A stretch of 64,000 nt of DNA from Rhizobiaceae bacterium (lineage in GTDB: Bacteria > Pseudomonadota > Alphaproteobacteria > Rhizobiales > Rhizobiaceae): assembly GCA_026981655.1 (NCBI GenBank), contig JALSIJ010000046.1, positions 1 through 64,000 on the forward strand, read 5' to 3'. Shown here one piece after another: positions 27,231-36,197 of the stretch (position 1 is the stretch's first letter; every line of letters begins with the position of its first letter). A program made the translations under genes and the position numbers. The notes under the pieces were generated by a model. It was not told the DNA's origin. It worked only from the letters and a program-made list of their open reading frames with translations, and did no database searches.

Positions 27231-27787
27231 TACCGCTTGAAACTGATCGCTTGATATTGAGGAACTGGCAAACAAAAGATGCCGCCGCGATGCATCGGCT
27301 AAATAGCGACGAGGCCGTAATGAAATTTTTTCCGTTTCGCCGTAATCGGATAGAGTCTGACCTATTGTTAGAGACCGTCAAAAACAAAATTGACGAAAAA
27401 GGCTATAGTTTTGCAGCAGTAGAATTGAAACAAACAGGCCGGGTTGTGGGAATGGCAGGAATTTCAGACATCGCCAGCAACATGCCTTTTGCGCCTGCGC
27501 TGGAGATAGGCTGGCGATTTTTGCCTGAATACTGGGGCAAGGGATATGCCACAGAATCTGCTTTAAAGTGGCTCGAATTCTCTTTCACTGCTCTGGAAAA
27601 GGAGGAAGTTGTATCTTTCGCCGTTGCAGATAACATTGCATCAACCGCCGTCATGAAAAGGTTGGGTATGCACCATTTTCCCGAACTGGACTTCGACCAC
27701 CCATCCGTATCAGATGAATATCCCCAATTGAAACGACACGTATTATACGCGATCAGCAAAGATCAATTCAACGCACAAAACAATTGA
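27227..27787 (+). CDS. GNAT acetyltransferase (RimJ/RimL type)
   Basis: The protein has 186 residues. Its ATG overlaps the serB stop (ATGA), so the two are translationally coupled. The open frame runs back to 27005, but that stretch is the shadow of serB. The pattern is that of RimJ/RimL-like acetyltransferases: IPLETDRLILRNW, then GWRFLPEYWGKGYATESA with the acetyl-CoA loop, and a later FAVADNIASTAVMKRLGM. The substrate is unknown; a protein N terminus, amino acid or antibiotic are possible. Confidence 0.88.
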   Translation: MIPLETDRLILRNWQTKDAAAMHRLNSDEAVMKFFPFRRNRIESDLLLETVKNKIDEKGYSFAAVELKQTGRVVGMAGISDIASNMPFAPALEIGWRFLPEYWGKGYATESALKWLEFSFTALEKEEVVSFAVADNIASTAVMKRLGMHHFPELDFDHPSVSDEYPQLKRHVLYAISKDQFNAQNN

Positions 27788-27835
27788 ACTTCAACCAATT
27801 ACAACGACTTTCAGATTCAATATCTCAAGTAAAAT

Positions 27836-29371
27836 TTATTCAATTCGAATAACAGCAAACCGCAAATCACCATTTTTGGACGCAATTAGAAGCAGCGCAT
27901 TCTTACGGCCTTCTTTTTTCAGCGCTTCAATCCGCGCCTTCATATCTTCAGGTTGCTGCACGCTCTCCTGCCCAACTTCGGCAATAACATCGCCTGCCTT
28001 GACGCCTTTTTCAGCCGCAATCGATTTTGGATCGACTGCGGTCACAACAACGCCGGAAATATCCTTGCCTACCTCGTATTTTTTGCGCGCCGCATCATCC
28101 AGCACCCCAACCGTAATGCCGAGCACTGTAGGATTTGCGGGCTTTTCCTGTTCATCAGACTGAGTTGAGACCGATACTTTGGTGGGTTTTTCAGTATCTT
28201 CCAACCGACCAAGGGTAACCTGAATTGTTACCTCCTTGCCCTTTCGCAGAACGACCACGTCAACAGCCTTGCCAACCGGACTTTCGGCTACAATACGTGG
28301 CAAATCACGCATTTTGGGAATATCACGGTCGCCGAACTTCAAAATCACATCGCCCGGTAATACACCGGATTTTTCTGCCGGACCACCGCGCGTAACACCG
28401 GCAATCAACGCACCTTTGGCCTCGCTCATGCCGAGGCTTTCACCAATATCATCGGTAACCGGCTGAATTCTAACACCCAGCCAACCGCGGCGCGTTTCGC
28501 CAAATTCGCGCAATTGTGTAATCACATTGGTCGCAAGGTAGGATGGTGTAGAAAATCCAATACCAATCGACCCACCGGAAGGCGAAATGATCGCCGTGTT
28601 GATGCCGATAACTTCGCCATCCATATTAAACAGCGGGCCACCGGAGTTTCCCTTGTTGATCGAGGCGTCAGTCTGAATGAAATTATCGTAAGGGCCAGAG
28701 CGAATATCGCGATTGATCGCCGAAACAATTCCAAGCGTTACCGTACCACCAAGCCCGAACGGGTTGCCAATTGCCATAACCCAATCACCAATTCTGGCCT
28801 TGCGGGAATCTCCCATCCGTACAAATACCAGTGGTTTTGCGGGCTTAACTTTAAGCACAGCAATGTCGGTCTTTTTGTCGGTGCCGACGAGTTCTGCAAT
28901 CAGCTTCGTCCCATCAGTAAAGTTGACGGTAATCTCGTCAGCATCGGCAATCACATGATTGTTGGTTATGATAATGCCGGACGCATCAATCACAAATCCC
29001 GAACCTAAAGACTGAACCTTGCGGGCTCGTGATTTGGGCTTGGAACCATTTTTCTCCTGCTGTCGATTAAAGAAATCATCGAAGAAATCCTGAAATGGCG
29101 ACCCCTCTGGAACGCCAAGCCTTGGAGAGGAAGATCCTCCCCTGCTGTTTTTAAGCGTTTGAGATGTTGAAATATTGACCACCGCCGCAAGCAAAGGTTC
29201 GGCTAGGTCTGCCACCGATTTCGGACCCGCAGCATTTGCGGTATTCGTGCCCGATATTTTCCAGCCCGCATTCAGGCTAACTGGCACAATGGCGATTGCC
29301 AAGCCCAAAATTCCAAGACGGAATGCGGCGCTAATGTGAGAAAAAGACAATATCTGCGGCCATGAGAGCAT
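27836..29371 (-). CDS. Deg/HtrA family periplasmic serine protease
   Basis: The protein has 511 residues from the ATG at 29371, after AAAGGAA; the frame opens 32 codons earlier. An N-terminal signal or anchor helix is followed by a Gly/Ser-rich linker, then the protease domain: His in IITNNHVIADA, Asp in TDIAVLKVK, Ser in INKGNSGGPLFN. Two PDZ domains follow (GALIAGVTRGGPAEKSG and GVVVTAVDPKSIAAEKG). Family role: degradation and refolding of misfolded envelope proteins. It is next to hflC/hflK, a common grouping in these bacteria. Confidence 0.92.
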   Translation of the reverse strand: MLSWPQILSFSHISAAFRLGILGLAIAIVPVSLNAGWKISGTNTANAAGPKSVADLAEPLLAAVVNISTSQTLKNSRGGSSSPRLGVPEGSPFQDFFDDFFNRQQEKNGSKPKSRARKVQSLGSGFVIDASGIIITNNHVIADADEITVNFTDGTKLIAELVGTDKKTDIAVLKVKPAKPLVFVRMGDSRKARIGDWVMAIGNPFGLGGTVTLGIVSAINRDIRSGPYDNFIQTDASINKGNSGGPLFNMDGEVIGINTAIISPSGGSIGIGFSTPSYLATNVITQLREFGETRRGWLGVRIQPVTDDIGESLGMSEAKGALIAGVTRGGPAEKSGVLPGDVILKFGDRDIPKMRDLPRIVAESPVGKAVDVVVLRKGKEVTIQVTLGRLEDTEKPTKVSVSTQSDEQEKPANPTVLGITVGVLDDAARKKYEVGKDISGVVVTAVDPKSIAAEKGVKAGDVIAEVGQESVQQPEDMKARIEALKKEGRKNALLLIASKNGDLRFAVIRIE

Positions 29372-29502
29372 CTGGAATATTCCTTTGGGACTTGTTTTTA
29401 GAGCAATGGGTAAAACCTTAGCAGCTTGTCTGCAATAGATCGAGTTTCGCCGTTCATATAACAACAATTTGAATGCCCGCGATCAAAAAAGGCCAATCAT
29501 CA

Positions 29503-29688
29503 CTAACCTCTGATCAGCCACACTACGCCAACACCAACACACAAAACAACCACGCCCATTAAACGCAAGCTCTGTTCTGGTATCTTGGTCACATCAATGG
29601 CTCGTTTTTGAATAAATAAAGGGGCCACCGCGAACAGTAGCCCCTCAATTACCAGCAAAAGACCGATGGCGGTCAAAAAGTCATTCAT
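29503..29688 (-). CDS. DUF2065 small membrane protein
   Basis: This 61-residue protein has two hydrophobic helices (5-25 and 42-59) separated by a short basic segment with the family-typical PEQSLRLMGV. DUF2065 (YjeT-like) proteins commonly lie directly after hflC. The start overlaps the hflC stop by four bases, so translation is coupled. The function is unknown; association with the HflKC complex is inferred from conserved position. Confidence 0.88.
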   Translation of the reverse strand: MNDFLTAIGLLLVIEGLLFAVAPLFIQKRAIDVTKIPEQSLRLMGVVVLCVGVGVVWLIRG

Positions 29689-30587
29689 TGACCACTAGCA
29701 GCTTTCTTGCTGCCTTCGGCATCCTTGAAAAAGCGGAAAAACTCAGAGTTTGGTGAAAGCACCAAAGTTGTATTTGAGTCTTGCAATGCTTCACGATAAG
29801 CAGCCATCGAGCGGTAGAAATCAAAGAACTCCGGGTCACGGCCAAATGCTTCGGCAAATACTTTGTTTCGTATTGCTTCACCCTGCCCGCGTAAAATCTC
29901 AGCTTCTCGCTGGGCTTTCGCCTTGGTTTCAACAACACCACGATCAGCCGCAGCCTTGATCCGGCGTTCCGCCTCACGACCACGGGCACGCAGCCGTTCT
30001 GCTTCTGCCAATCGTTCAGCAGACATCCGCTCAAAAGTTTGGCCTGACACTTCATTGGTCAAATCAGTTCGCAATACGCGCACATCTTCAATTTCAATAC
30101 CGAACTTGGCCGCTTCCGGGCGTAACTGGTCACGCACCTCAAGCATCATGGCAAGTCGCTCTTCTGACAATGCCGCCTGGAAACCACGACGGCCGTATAC
30201 CGCACGCAGACCATCTTCGAAACGAATGCCAAGCTGACGTTCAGCAACCGCTAAACTACCCGAAACTGTTTCACGGAACTGACGTGCATCGCTGATCCGA
30301 AAAACCAAAAATGCATCAACAACATAGAATTTACCGCCGGAAACCTGCACACGCAGATCTTCCCGGTCCAGCCGGATAAGACGGTCTTCAACGATTTGCA
30401 CTGAATCAAGATCAAAAATCGACAATGGCATTTTAAAATAAAGACCCGGCTCACTTACAACCCGCTGAATTTTACCAAATCGAACGACGATTGCCTGGTC
30501 ACGTTCATTCAGCACAAAAATTGAGCCGGACAATATGACCAAAACAAGGGCAATGATGCCAGCAATTATTGGAAGTCTATTCATCAT
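29685..30587 (-). CDS. hflC: Protease modulator HflC
   Basis: This 300-residue protein has an N-terminal membrane helix (about 5-26) and then a SPFH/band-7 domain (VLNERDQAIVVRFGKIQRVV onward). A long charged coiled-coil segment is rich in Ala/Glu/Arg, including QTFERMSAERLAEAERLRA. It forms with HflK the periplasm-facing cage around FtsH that tunes membrane-protein degradation. It starts 7 bp after hflK. Confidence 0.95.
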   Translation of the reverse strand: MMNRLPIIAGIIALVLVILSGSIFVLNERDQAIVVRFGKIQRVVSEPGLYFKMPLSIFDLDSVQIVEDRLIRLDREDLRVQVSGGKFYVVDAFLVFRISDARQFRETVSGSLAVAERQLGIRFEDGLRAVYGRRGFQAALSEERLAMMLEVRDQLRPEAAKFGIEIEDVRVLRTDLTNEVSGQTFERMSAERLAEAERLRARGREAERRIKAAADRGVVETKAKAQREAEILRGQGEAIRNKVFAEAFGRDPEFFDFYRSMAAYREALQDSNTTLVLSPNSEFFRFFKDAEGSKKAASGQ

Positions 30588-30594
30588 GGAACTC

Positions 30595-31680
30595 CTATTT
30601 CTTTTTCGCTATTTCAGGCAATGGCAAATATGGAACAACACCTGTTCCACCAGCACCACTTTCCATGATCACTTTGTTTGAACTTTTCATAACAGCTTCC
30701 ATTGTTTCCAGGAAAAGCCGTTTGCGGGTAACTTCCGGTGCAACTTTATACTGATCGTAAATCAAGATAAAGCGCTGCGCTTCACCTTCAGCTTCCTGCA
30801 CAACCTGGGTTTTATAGCCAGCGGCATCCTCGAGAATCTGGGCTGCTTCACCGCGCGCGGCACCTAATACATTGTTTGAATATTTACGGCCATTTTCCCG
30901 GAACTTAACCTCGTCCTGTTCAGCACGCTGCACTTCCTCATACGCATCAGCAACCTGCGTCGGCGGTGCTGCATCCGCAATCGCCATACGGCTGATACTG
31001 ATACCGGCTCCATATTGATCAAGCGTTGACTGCACGATCTTTTGCACATCATTTGCAATGCCAGTACGATCATCACGAAAAATATCCTGTGCCGGCCGTT
31101 TGCCCACCACTTCCCTCATCGCACTTTCAGATACCTGGCGGACCATAGAATCAGGATCACGCACATTAAACAAGAACTTGCCCGGGTCAATGACAGCCCA
31201 GATAACGGAGAACGTAACATCAACAATGTTTTGATCGCCTGAAAGCATCAAGCTGGAAGACCGACCACCGCCAACAGATCCAATGCTGATTTGCCTGTCC
31301 GCGGTTTTTGCAATTTCAACAGATTCAAGTGGCCACCAATGAAAATGCAATCCAGCTCCGGAAAGCTCTTGCTTCGGTTTACCAAACAATAGTTCCGCAC
31401 CCAACTCATCCGGCTGCACCGTATAAACCGCCTGGGATAGCCAAAAACCAACCGCAGCGATTGCGATTATTCCGATCATCATCGGATTGCTACCGCCACC
31501 GCTAGGCAAAACCTGTTTCAGCTTGTCCTGGCCCTGGCGCAAAATTTCTTCCAGGTCGGGTGGGGTTCCACCACCACGCGGGCCTTGTGGTCCTTTCGGT
31601 CCCTGACCCCAAGGGCCATCGCCATTTCCATTTCCGCCGCCTTGCCAGCCGCCACCATTATTATTGTTGTTCCAGGGCAT
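30595..31680 (-). CDS. hflK: Protease modulator HflK
   Basis: This 361-residue protein starts with a Gly/Asn/Pro-rich cytoplasmic tail (residues 1-60). One membrane helix follows (about 66-86), then the SPFH domain (YTVQPDELGAELLFGKP) and a coiled-coil stretch ending with VMESGAGGTGVVPYLPL. It is the partner of HflC in the FtsH-regulating complex and first gene of the hflK-hflC-DUF2065 unit. Confidence 0.95.
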   Translation of the reverse strand: MPWNNNNNGGGWQGGGNGNGDGPWGQGPKGPQGPRGGGTPPDLEEILRQGQDKLKQVLPSGGGSNPMMIGIIAIAAVGFWLSQAVYTVQPDELGAELLFGKPKQELSGAGLHFHWWPLESVEIAKTADRQISIGSVGGGRSSSLMLSGDQNIVDVTFSVIWAVIDPGKFLFNVRDPDSMVRQVSESAMREVVGKRPAQDIFRDDRTGIANDVQKIVQSTLDQYGAGISISRMAIADAAPPTQVADAYEEVQRAEQDEVKFRENGRKYSNNVLGAARGEAAQILEDAAGYKTQVVQEAEGEAQRFILIYDQYKVAPEVTRKRLFLETMEAVMKSSNKVIMESGAGGTGVVPYLPLPEIAKKK

Positions 31681-31854
31681 ATATATCCTCTCAGCATGTT
31701 TGACGACGCAAATTGCTCGCGCCTGCGCATGATTCTGCCAGTTTCAAATGGTTATAGGTATGGAACGCCCATGTTTCAACGAGAAGTCGTCGATTCCATG
31801 AACTTTAATGCCGCATCGTTAAGATGCGTTACCAATATAGCATGAAAAAGGTGA

Positions 31855-32364
31855 TCAGCGGCGCTCATAAACAATAAATTCAGTTTCGCAGGAATCCCGT
31901 GGCCCGTCGGGTACAAATTCTCTACTGATGACTTCCCATATAGCCTCATCAATATCAGGAAACCTCGTATCCCCGCTGGGCTCTGCCTTGACTTTGGTGT
32001 AATAAATCCGGTCAGCCCGATTTAAAAACAGACGGTAAATTTCTCCGCCACCAATTACACAAATTTCACTCGCACCATTGCCCTGCTCCCACAATTGCGC
32101 GACTTGCAGTGCCTGATCGACGGATTCTACCGAACAAATACCTTCAGCCGAATAATCCGTATTCCTGGAAATAACGATATTGTGACGACCAGGCAAAGGC
32201 CGCCCGATGCTTTCAAAGGTTTTTCGGCCCATAATTATTGGATTGCCGATGGTGATCGCCTTAAAGCGTTTCAAATCACTTGAAAGCTTCCACGGCATAT
32301 CACCATCGCTGCCGATTACACCGTTTTCAGCAACAGCAACAATGATGGAAATTGGTAAGGTCAC
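31855..32364 (-). CDS. folA: Dihydrofolate reductase
   Basis: At 169 residues it is normal for chromosomal DHFR. Motifs: IIVAVAENGVIGSDGDMPWKL, with the substrate Asp in the DMPW region; GNPIIMGRKTFESIGRPLPGR binding NADPH; ICVIGGGEIYRLFL; and a late TRFPDID. It regenerates tetrahydrofolate consumed by ThyA, encoded just upstream on the same strand with one lipoprotein gene between. No trimethoprim-resistance change can be judged by eye. Confidence 0.96.
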   Translation of the reverse strand: MTLPISIIVAVAENGVIGSDGDMPWKLSSDLKRFKAITIGNPIIMGRKTFESIGRPLPGRHNIVISRNTDYSAEGICSVESVDQALQVAQLWEQGNGASEICVIGGGEIYRLFLNRADRIYYTKVKAEPSGDTRFPDIDEAIWEVISREFVPDGPRDSCETEFIVYERR

Positions 32365-32387
32365 AACTTTATTTACTCAATTATGGA

Positions 32388-32780
32388 CTATTGCGCCACA
32401 TCCGGCCGCTGGAACACGATACCGCAATTCTTGGAAATCGACGCCTGCTCAATTGCATCCATTTCACCTTTCAGGCGGGAAAGTTCAGCAGTTGCGGCAT
32501 TGTCGCCTTTAACAAAGAACACCGCCGGCCAGAACACTACCAGCGCAACACCGGTTGCCACCGCATCATTGGCCGCTTTTTTGTTCTGAACACCGGAAAG
32601 ATCCTGTACCCGATATGAAATTCTTTCGGCTTCAGCACTCAGCTGGCGACAGCTGAAACTTTGATAATGCACAGGCGATACATAACTTGCATCGACATTT
32701 TTGGCTTTTGTAGCACAACCGGCAGCTGTTACTAACACTGCCATCAGCACTGGTGCGGTAATTTTAGTTGAAATAGACAT
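32388..32780 (-). CDS. Small putative lipoprotein between thyA and folA
   Basis: The protein has 130 residues from the ATG at 32780; the frame opens 13 codons earlier. The signal peptide ends at VTAAGC, a weak lipobox with Cys at about 22. The mature part has YQSFSCRQLSAEAERIS, a hydrophobic Val/Ala/Phe segment that could enter the membrane, and a late NCGIVF. Related short proteins of unknown role occur in alphaproteobacteria and phages. It is probably transcribed with folA (23 bp gap). Confidence 0.65.
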   Translation of the reverse strand: MSISTKITAPVLMAVLVTAAGCATKAKNVDASYVSPVHYQSFSCRQLSAEAERISYRVQDLSGVQNKKAANDAVATGVALVVFWPAVFFVKGDNAATAELSRLKGEMDAIEQASISKNCGIVFQRPDVAQ

Positions 32781-32871
32781 ATTTATGATTCCCCATATTT
32801 TAATTCGAATATTTAGCAATTTAATTCAACTACGAGAAGTAGGCTGTACCAAAATTTACAACCTGTGGCAA

Positions 32872-33666
32872 TTATACAGCAATCGGCGCTTTGATACTGG
32901 CGTCAGCCTCATAACCTTGCAGCAAAAAATCTTCATATTTAAATGAGAAAATGTCACTCACAGCAGGGTTCATAACCATTTTCGGTAAGGGCTTTGGCGT
33001 GCGGCCGAGCTGCAATTTTGCCTGCTCAAAATGATTAGCATAAAGATGGGCATCGCCCAATGTCAAAATAAAATCACCCGGTTCAAGCCCGCAAACCTGC
33101 GCCAGCATCATGGTCAACAACGCATAGGAAGCGATGTTAAATGGCACGCCCAAAAATATATCTGCCGAACGCTGGTAAAGCTGGCAGGAAAGTTTTCCAT
33201 CCGCCACATAAAACTGAAACAGGCAATGGCACGGCGGCAGCGCCATATCATCCACCTGCGCCGGGTTCCACGCCGAGACAATCAATCGGCGTGAATTCGG
33301 ATTATTTTGGATCTGTTCAACAAGGTTGGAAATCTGGTCAATGCTCTTACCATCCGGTGCCGGCCATGAGCGCCATTGATAGCCATATACCGGGCCAAGG
33401 TCGCCATTTTCATCGGCCCACGCGTCCCAAATTCGCACCCCGTTTTCCTTAAGATAGCGGATATTGGTATCACCGCTTAAGAACCACAAAAGCTCGTGAA
33501 TTATGGATTTTAAGTGCAATTTCTTGGTGGTTAAAACGGGAAAACCTTCATCCAGCGCAAAGCGCATTTGATGGCCGAATACCGAACGGGTGCCGGTGCC
33601 GGTACGGTCACCCCGATCGCTGCCCTCATTGAGAACCCGTGATAATAAATCCAGATATTGCTGCAT
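32872..33666 (-). CDS. thyA: Thymidylate synthase
   Basis: At 264 residues it equals E. coli ThyA in length. Motifs: [31 protein letters not shown], the catalytic Cys in [34 protein letters not shown] for dUMP and folate, and the [10 protein letters not shown] segment. It methylates dUMP to dTMP using methylene-tetrahydrofolate. It is first of a probable thyA-lipoprotein-folA unit. Confidence 0.98.
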   Translation of the reverse strand: MQQYLDLLSRVLNEGSDRGDRTGTGTRSVFGHQMRFALDEGFPVLTTKKLHLKSIIHELLWFLSGDTNIRYLKENGVRIWDAWADENGDLGPVYGYQWRSWPAPDGKSIDQISNLVEQIQNNPNSRRLIVSAWNPAQVDDMALPPCHCLFQFYVADGKLSCQLYQRSADIFLGVPFNIASYALLTMMLAQVCGLEPGDFILTLGDAHLYANHFEQAKLQLGRTPKPLPKMVMNPAVSDIFSFKYEDFLLQGYEADASIKAPIAV

Positions 33667-33735
33667 TGGCTGTCCCTGTCTGATTCGACAAGGGTAATTT
33701 TAACCGCAATTCAACGAGGCGCCAGCGCCAACTTT

Positions 33736-34194
33736 TTATTTCAACACGTTTGGCCAGTTCTTGTTGGCCTTGGCAATATTTCCCGGCCGATCCTTATTCC
33801 AGCGACTGCGCACACCGAGCGAATTATTGAGATAGAGTTTACCATCAACGATAGACCATGCCTCTGGCACGGTGGTCGCGGTCGAACCATAGCTCACAGC
33901 AAAGGCGCAATAACCGCCATATTGAGGCGCATATTTATCAGGCATGGCCAGAAATTTTTGCCGGTTGGCATCACTGGAGAAATGCCATTTTGCGCCATTC
34001 CAAAGGGCCGAAAATTCAACTTTGCCTTCAACCGGCTTATTTTTGGTGAAATAGGCAACCGGGTCATATCCGTTGATCGCAATACCGGTAGAAGAATTGG
34101 CGTATACTTTACGTTTTGCTGCAAACCCGAATGAGGGAAATGCGGCGCTGCCTGCTAATGCGGCAATTGCTGAAATAAAAGTTCTGCGTTCCAT
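33736..34194 (-). CDS. Exported YHS-domain protein
   Basis: The protein has 152 residues from the ATG at 34194, which has a strong AGGAGG eight bases upstream; the ATG at 34218 does not. A twin-arginine-like N terminus (MERRTFISAIAALAGSAAF) is followed by the YHS-type domain: INGYDPVAYFTKNKPVEGK and KYAPQYGGYCAFAVSYG. YHS domains are thought to bind metal. The Arg pair suggests Tat export but the motif is not complete, so Sec export is equally possible. Confidence 0.8.
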   Translation of the reverse strand: MERRTFISAIAALAGSAAFPSFGFAAKRKVYANSSTGIAINGYDPVAYFTKNKPVEGKVEFSALWNGAKWHFSSDANRQKFLAMPDKYAPQYGGYCAFAVSYGSTATTVPEAWSIVDGKLYLNNSLGVRSRWNKDRPGNIAKANKNWPNVLK

Positions 34195-34283
34195 GACCAA
34201 GCCTCCTGAAAAGTTCATCAGATGCCATAATACATGATTTTCCCACGCGCATTATCAAACCCAAACACAGCTGCGTGAAACGA

Positions 34284-34312
34284 AAAAGCCGCCCGATCAG
34301 ATCGGACGGCTT
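34284..34312 (-). terminator. Terminator of ald
   Basis: On the minus strand AAGCCG-CCGAT stems with ATCGG-CGGCTT, with one mismatch (C/A). They enclose CAG and are followed by TTTTT. The hairpin lies about 80 bp after the ald stop. Confidence 0.8.
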
Positions 34313-34390
34313 GTATCAGCTAAGTTGTTCGCCGCGCCTCCCGAGTTTGTCCAGGGGCAGGCTGGGTAAAGCCCATTGCGTTAAGTGAAA

Positions 34391-35506
34391 TTATGCAGCA
34401 ACCGCCTGTTTGGCATCGGTCATTTCATAGCCAAGCGCTTCGGCAACCGGCGCATTGGTAATGCGGCCGCGATGCACATTCAAACCATTGCGCAGATTTG
34501 GATCGTCAATCAAAGCCTGTAGGCCTTTATTGGCAAGCGCCAAACCGAATGGCAAAGTTGCATTGTTAAGTGCGTGGCTGGATGTCAGCGGCACAGCGCC
34601 CGGCATATTGGCAACGCAGTAATGCACAATACCATCCACCTCATAGGTCGGGTCAGCATGGGTGGTGGCTTTCGATGTTTCAAAGCAGCCGCCCTGATCA
34701 ATCGCCACATCGCACAACACGGCACCCGGCTTCATGCCGGAAAGCATTTCGCGGGTTACCAGTTTGGGGGCCGCCGCACCCGGTATTAGCACAGCACCAA
34801 TAACCGCGTCAGCAGAAAAGACTTCCTCATCGAGCGTCTCAACCGTTGAATAACGGGTATGAACCCGGCCATTAAACATCTCATCAAGCTCGCGCAAACG
34901 CGGAATTGAGCGATCAAGAATGGTCACATCCGCACCAAGACCGACCGCCATACGGGCCGCATGAGTGCCAACAACACCACCGCCAATGACGGTAATTTTT
35001 GCAGGCGCAACACCCGGCACCCCACCAAGCAGGATACCGCGTCCGCCATTGGCTTTTTGCAATGCCGTTGCCGCCGCTTGAATAGAAAGCCTGCCGGCAA
35101 CCTCACTCATCGGAGCCAACAATGGTAAACCACCCTTATTATCAGTCACGGTTTCATAGGCAATTGCAGTGCAGCCTGAAGCAACCAAACCCTTGGTCTG
35201 CTCCAAATCTGGAGCCAAATGCAAATAGGTGTAGAGAATTTGATCTTCACGCAATTGAACCCACTCAGAAGGCTGTGGCTCTTTAACTTTCACAATCATA
35301 TCAGAAGTTTCAAAAACCTCAGCTGCCGTGTCCAATATGGTTGCACCAACCGCCGCATAGGCATCATTGTCAGCACCAATTCCGGCACCCGCATTGGTTT
35401 CAACAAAAACATCGTGACCATTTGCAACATATTCACGAACAGCGCCGGGTGTCAGGCCAACCCGATATTCATGGTTTTTAATTTCCTTTGGCACACCAAT
35501 ACGCAT
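34391..35506 (-). CDS. ald: Alanine dehydrogenase
   Basis: This 371-residue protein has the full AlaDH pattern: [20 protein letters not shown] at the start (substrate Arg and Lys region), [18 protein letters not shown], the NAD-binding [17 protein letters not shown], and [13 protein letters not shown]. It interconverts alanine with pyruvate plus ammonia. The divergent Lrp/AsnC gene 204 bp away is the expected AldR-type regulator. Confidence 0.97.
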   Translation of the reverse strand: MRIGVPKEIKNHEYRVGLTPGAVREYVANGHDVFVETNAGAGIGADNDAYAAVGATILDTAAEVFETSDMIVKVKEPQPSEWVQLREDQILYTYLHLAPDLEQTKGLVASGCTAIAYETVTDNKGGLPLLAPMSEVAGRLSIQAAATALQKANGGRGILLGGVPGVAPAKITVIGGGVVGTHAARMAVGLGADVTILDRSIPRLRELDEMFNGRVHTRYSTVETLDEEVFSADAVIGAVLIPGAAAPKLVTREMLSGMKPGAVLCDVAIDQGGCFETSKATTHADPTYEVDGIVHYCVANMPGAVPLTSSHALNNATLPFGLALANKGLQALIDDPNLRNGLNVHRGRITNAPVAEALGYEMTDAKQAVAA

Positions 35507-35710
35507 TTAATTTCTCCCAAAATTTGCGGGGATTTCCTTGTCCCGGCATCAAGATGCAAAAAAGAAAGCCCCACCCCAACAATTGGCGTGCGACAACCTG
35601 GCGAAATCATAATTAATTGCGCAAAAAATGTCCTTGCAAAACACACTTCCATTGAATGAATTTTCAGTATATTATTGCAGGTAACAACAATTCATTCGAG
35701 GATTATTGCA

Positions 35711-36196
35711 ATGTCTGAACTAGACGCGATTGATATCACCATACTAAGTGAGCTTCAACGCGATGCACGAATTGCCAATGTCACCTTGGCTGACCGCGCC
35801 GGGCTATCGCCCTCCGCCTGTTCAAGACGACTGGATTCGCTGGAAAAATCCGGCATTATTCGTGGCTATCACGCAAGGCTTTCATCTCGCGCGCTTGGTC
35901 ACCCGATTATTGTTATTGTCTATATGACCCTTGAGGGGCAATCGGTCGCCCACCTGACCGCATTTGAAGAAGCGGTAAAAAAGTGCCCAAATGTGCTGAT
36001 CTGCTATCTGATGTCCGGCACCAGCGATTATATTTTGCGCATTGCGGCGCGCGATTTGGCTGATTATGAACGCATCCATAAGGAATGGCTTTCCACCATG
36101 CCCGGCGTTGTACGCATGACCTCAAGCTTTGCCCTGCGCGAAGTGATCAATCGCCCAAGCATTGATATTGAAATCAACCGCCCGCCAAAAAAGTGA
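35711..36196 (+). CDS. Lrp/AsnC family regulator, probable regulator of ald
   Basis: The protein has 161 residues from the ATG at 35711, behind GAGG; the frame opens 12 codons earlier. The N-terminal winged helix begins LDAIDITILSELQRDARI with the recognition region GLSPSACSRRLDSLE. A C-terminal RAM/AsnC domain (YMTLEGQSVAHLTAFE, then LMSGTSDYILRIAARDL) binds the amino-acid effector. Position opposite ald suggests an alanine-responsive activator like AldR. It ends one base from the comEC stop on the other strand. Confidence 0.92.
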   Translation: MSELDAIDITILSELQRDARIANVTLADRAGLSPSACSRRLDSLEKSGIIRGYHARLSSRALGHPIIVIVYMTLEGQSVAHLTAFEEAVKKCPNVLICYLMSGTSDYILRIAARDLADYERIHKEWLSTMPGVVRMTSSFALREVINRPSIDIEINRPPKK

Positions 36197-36197
36197 A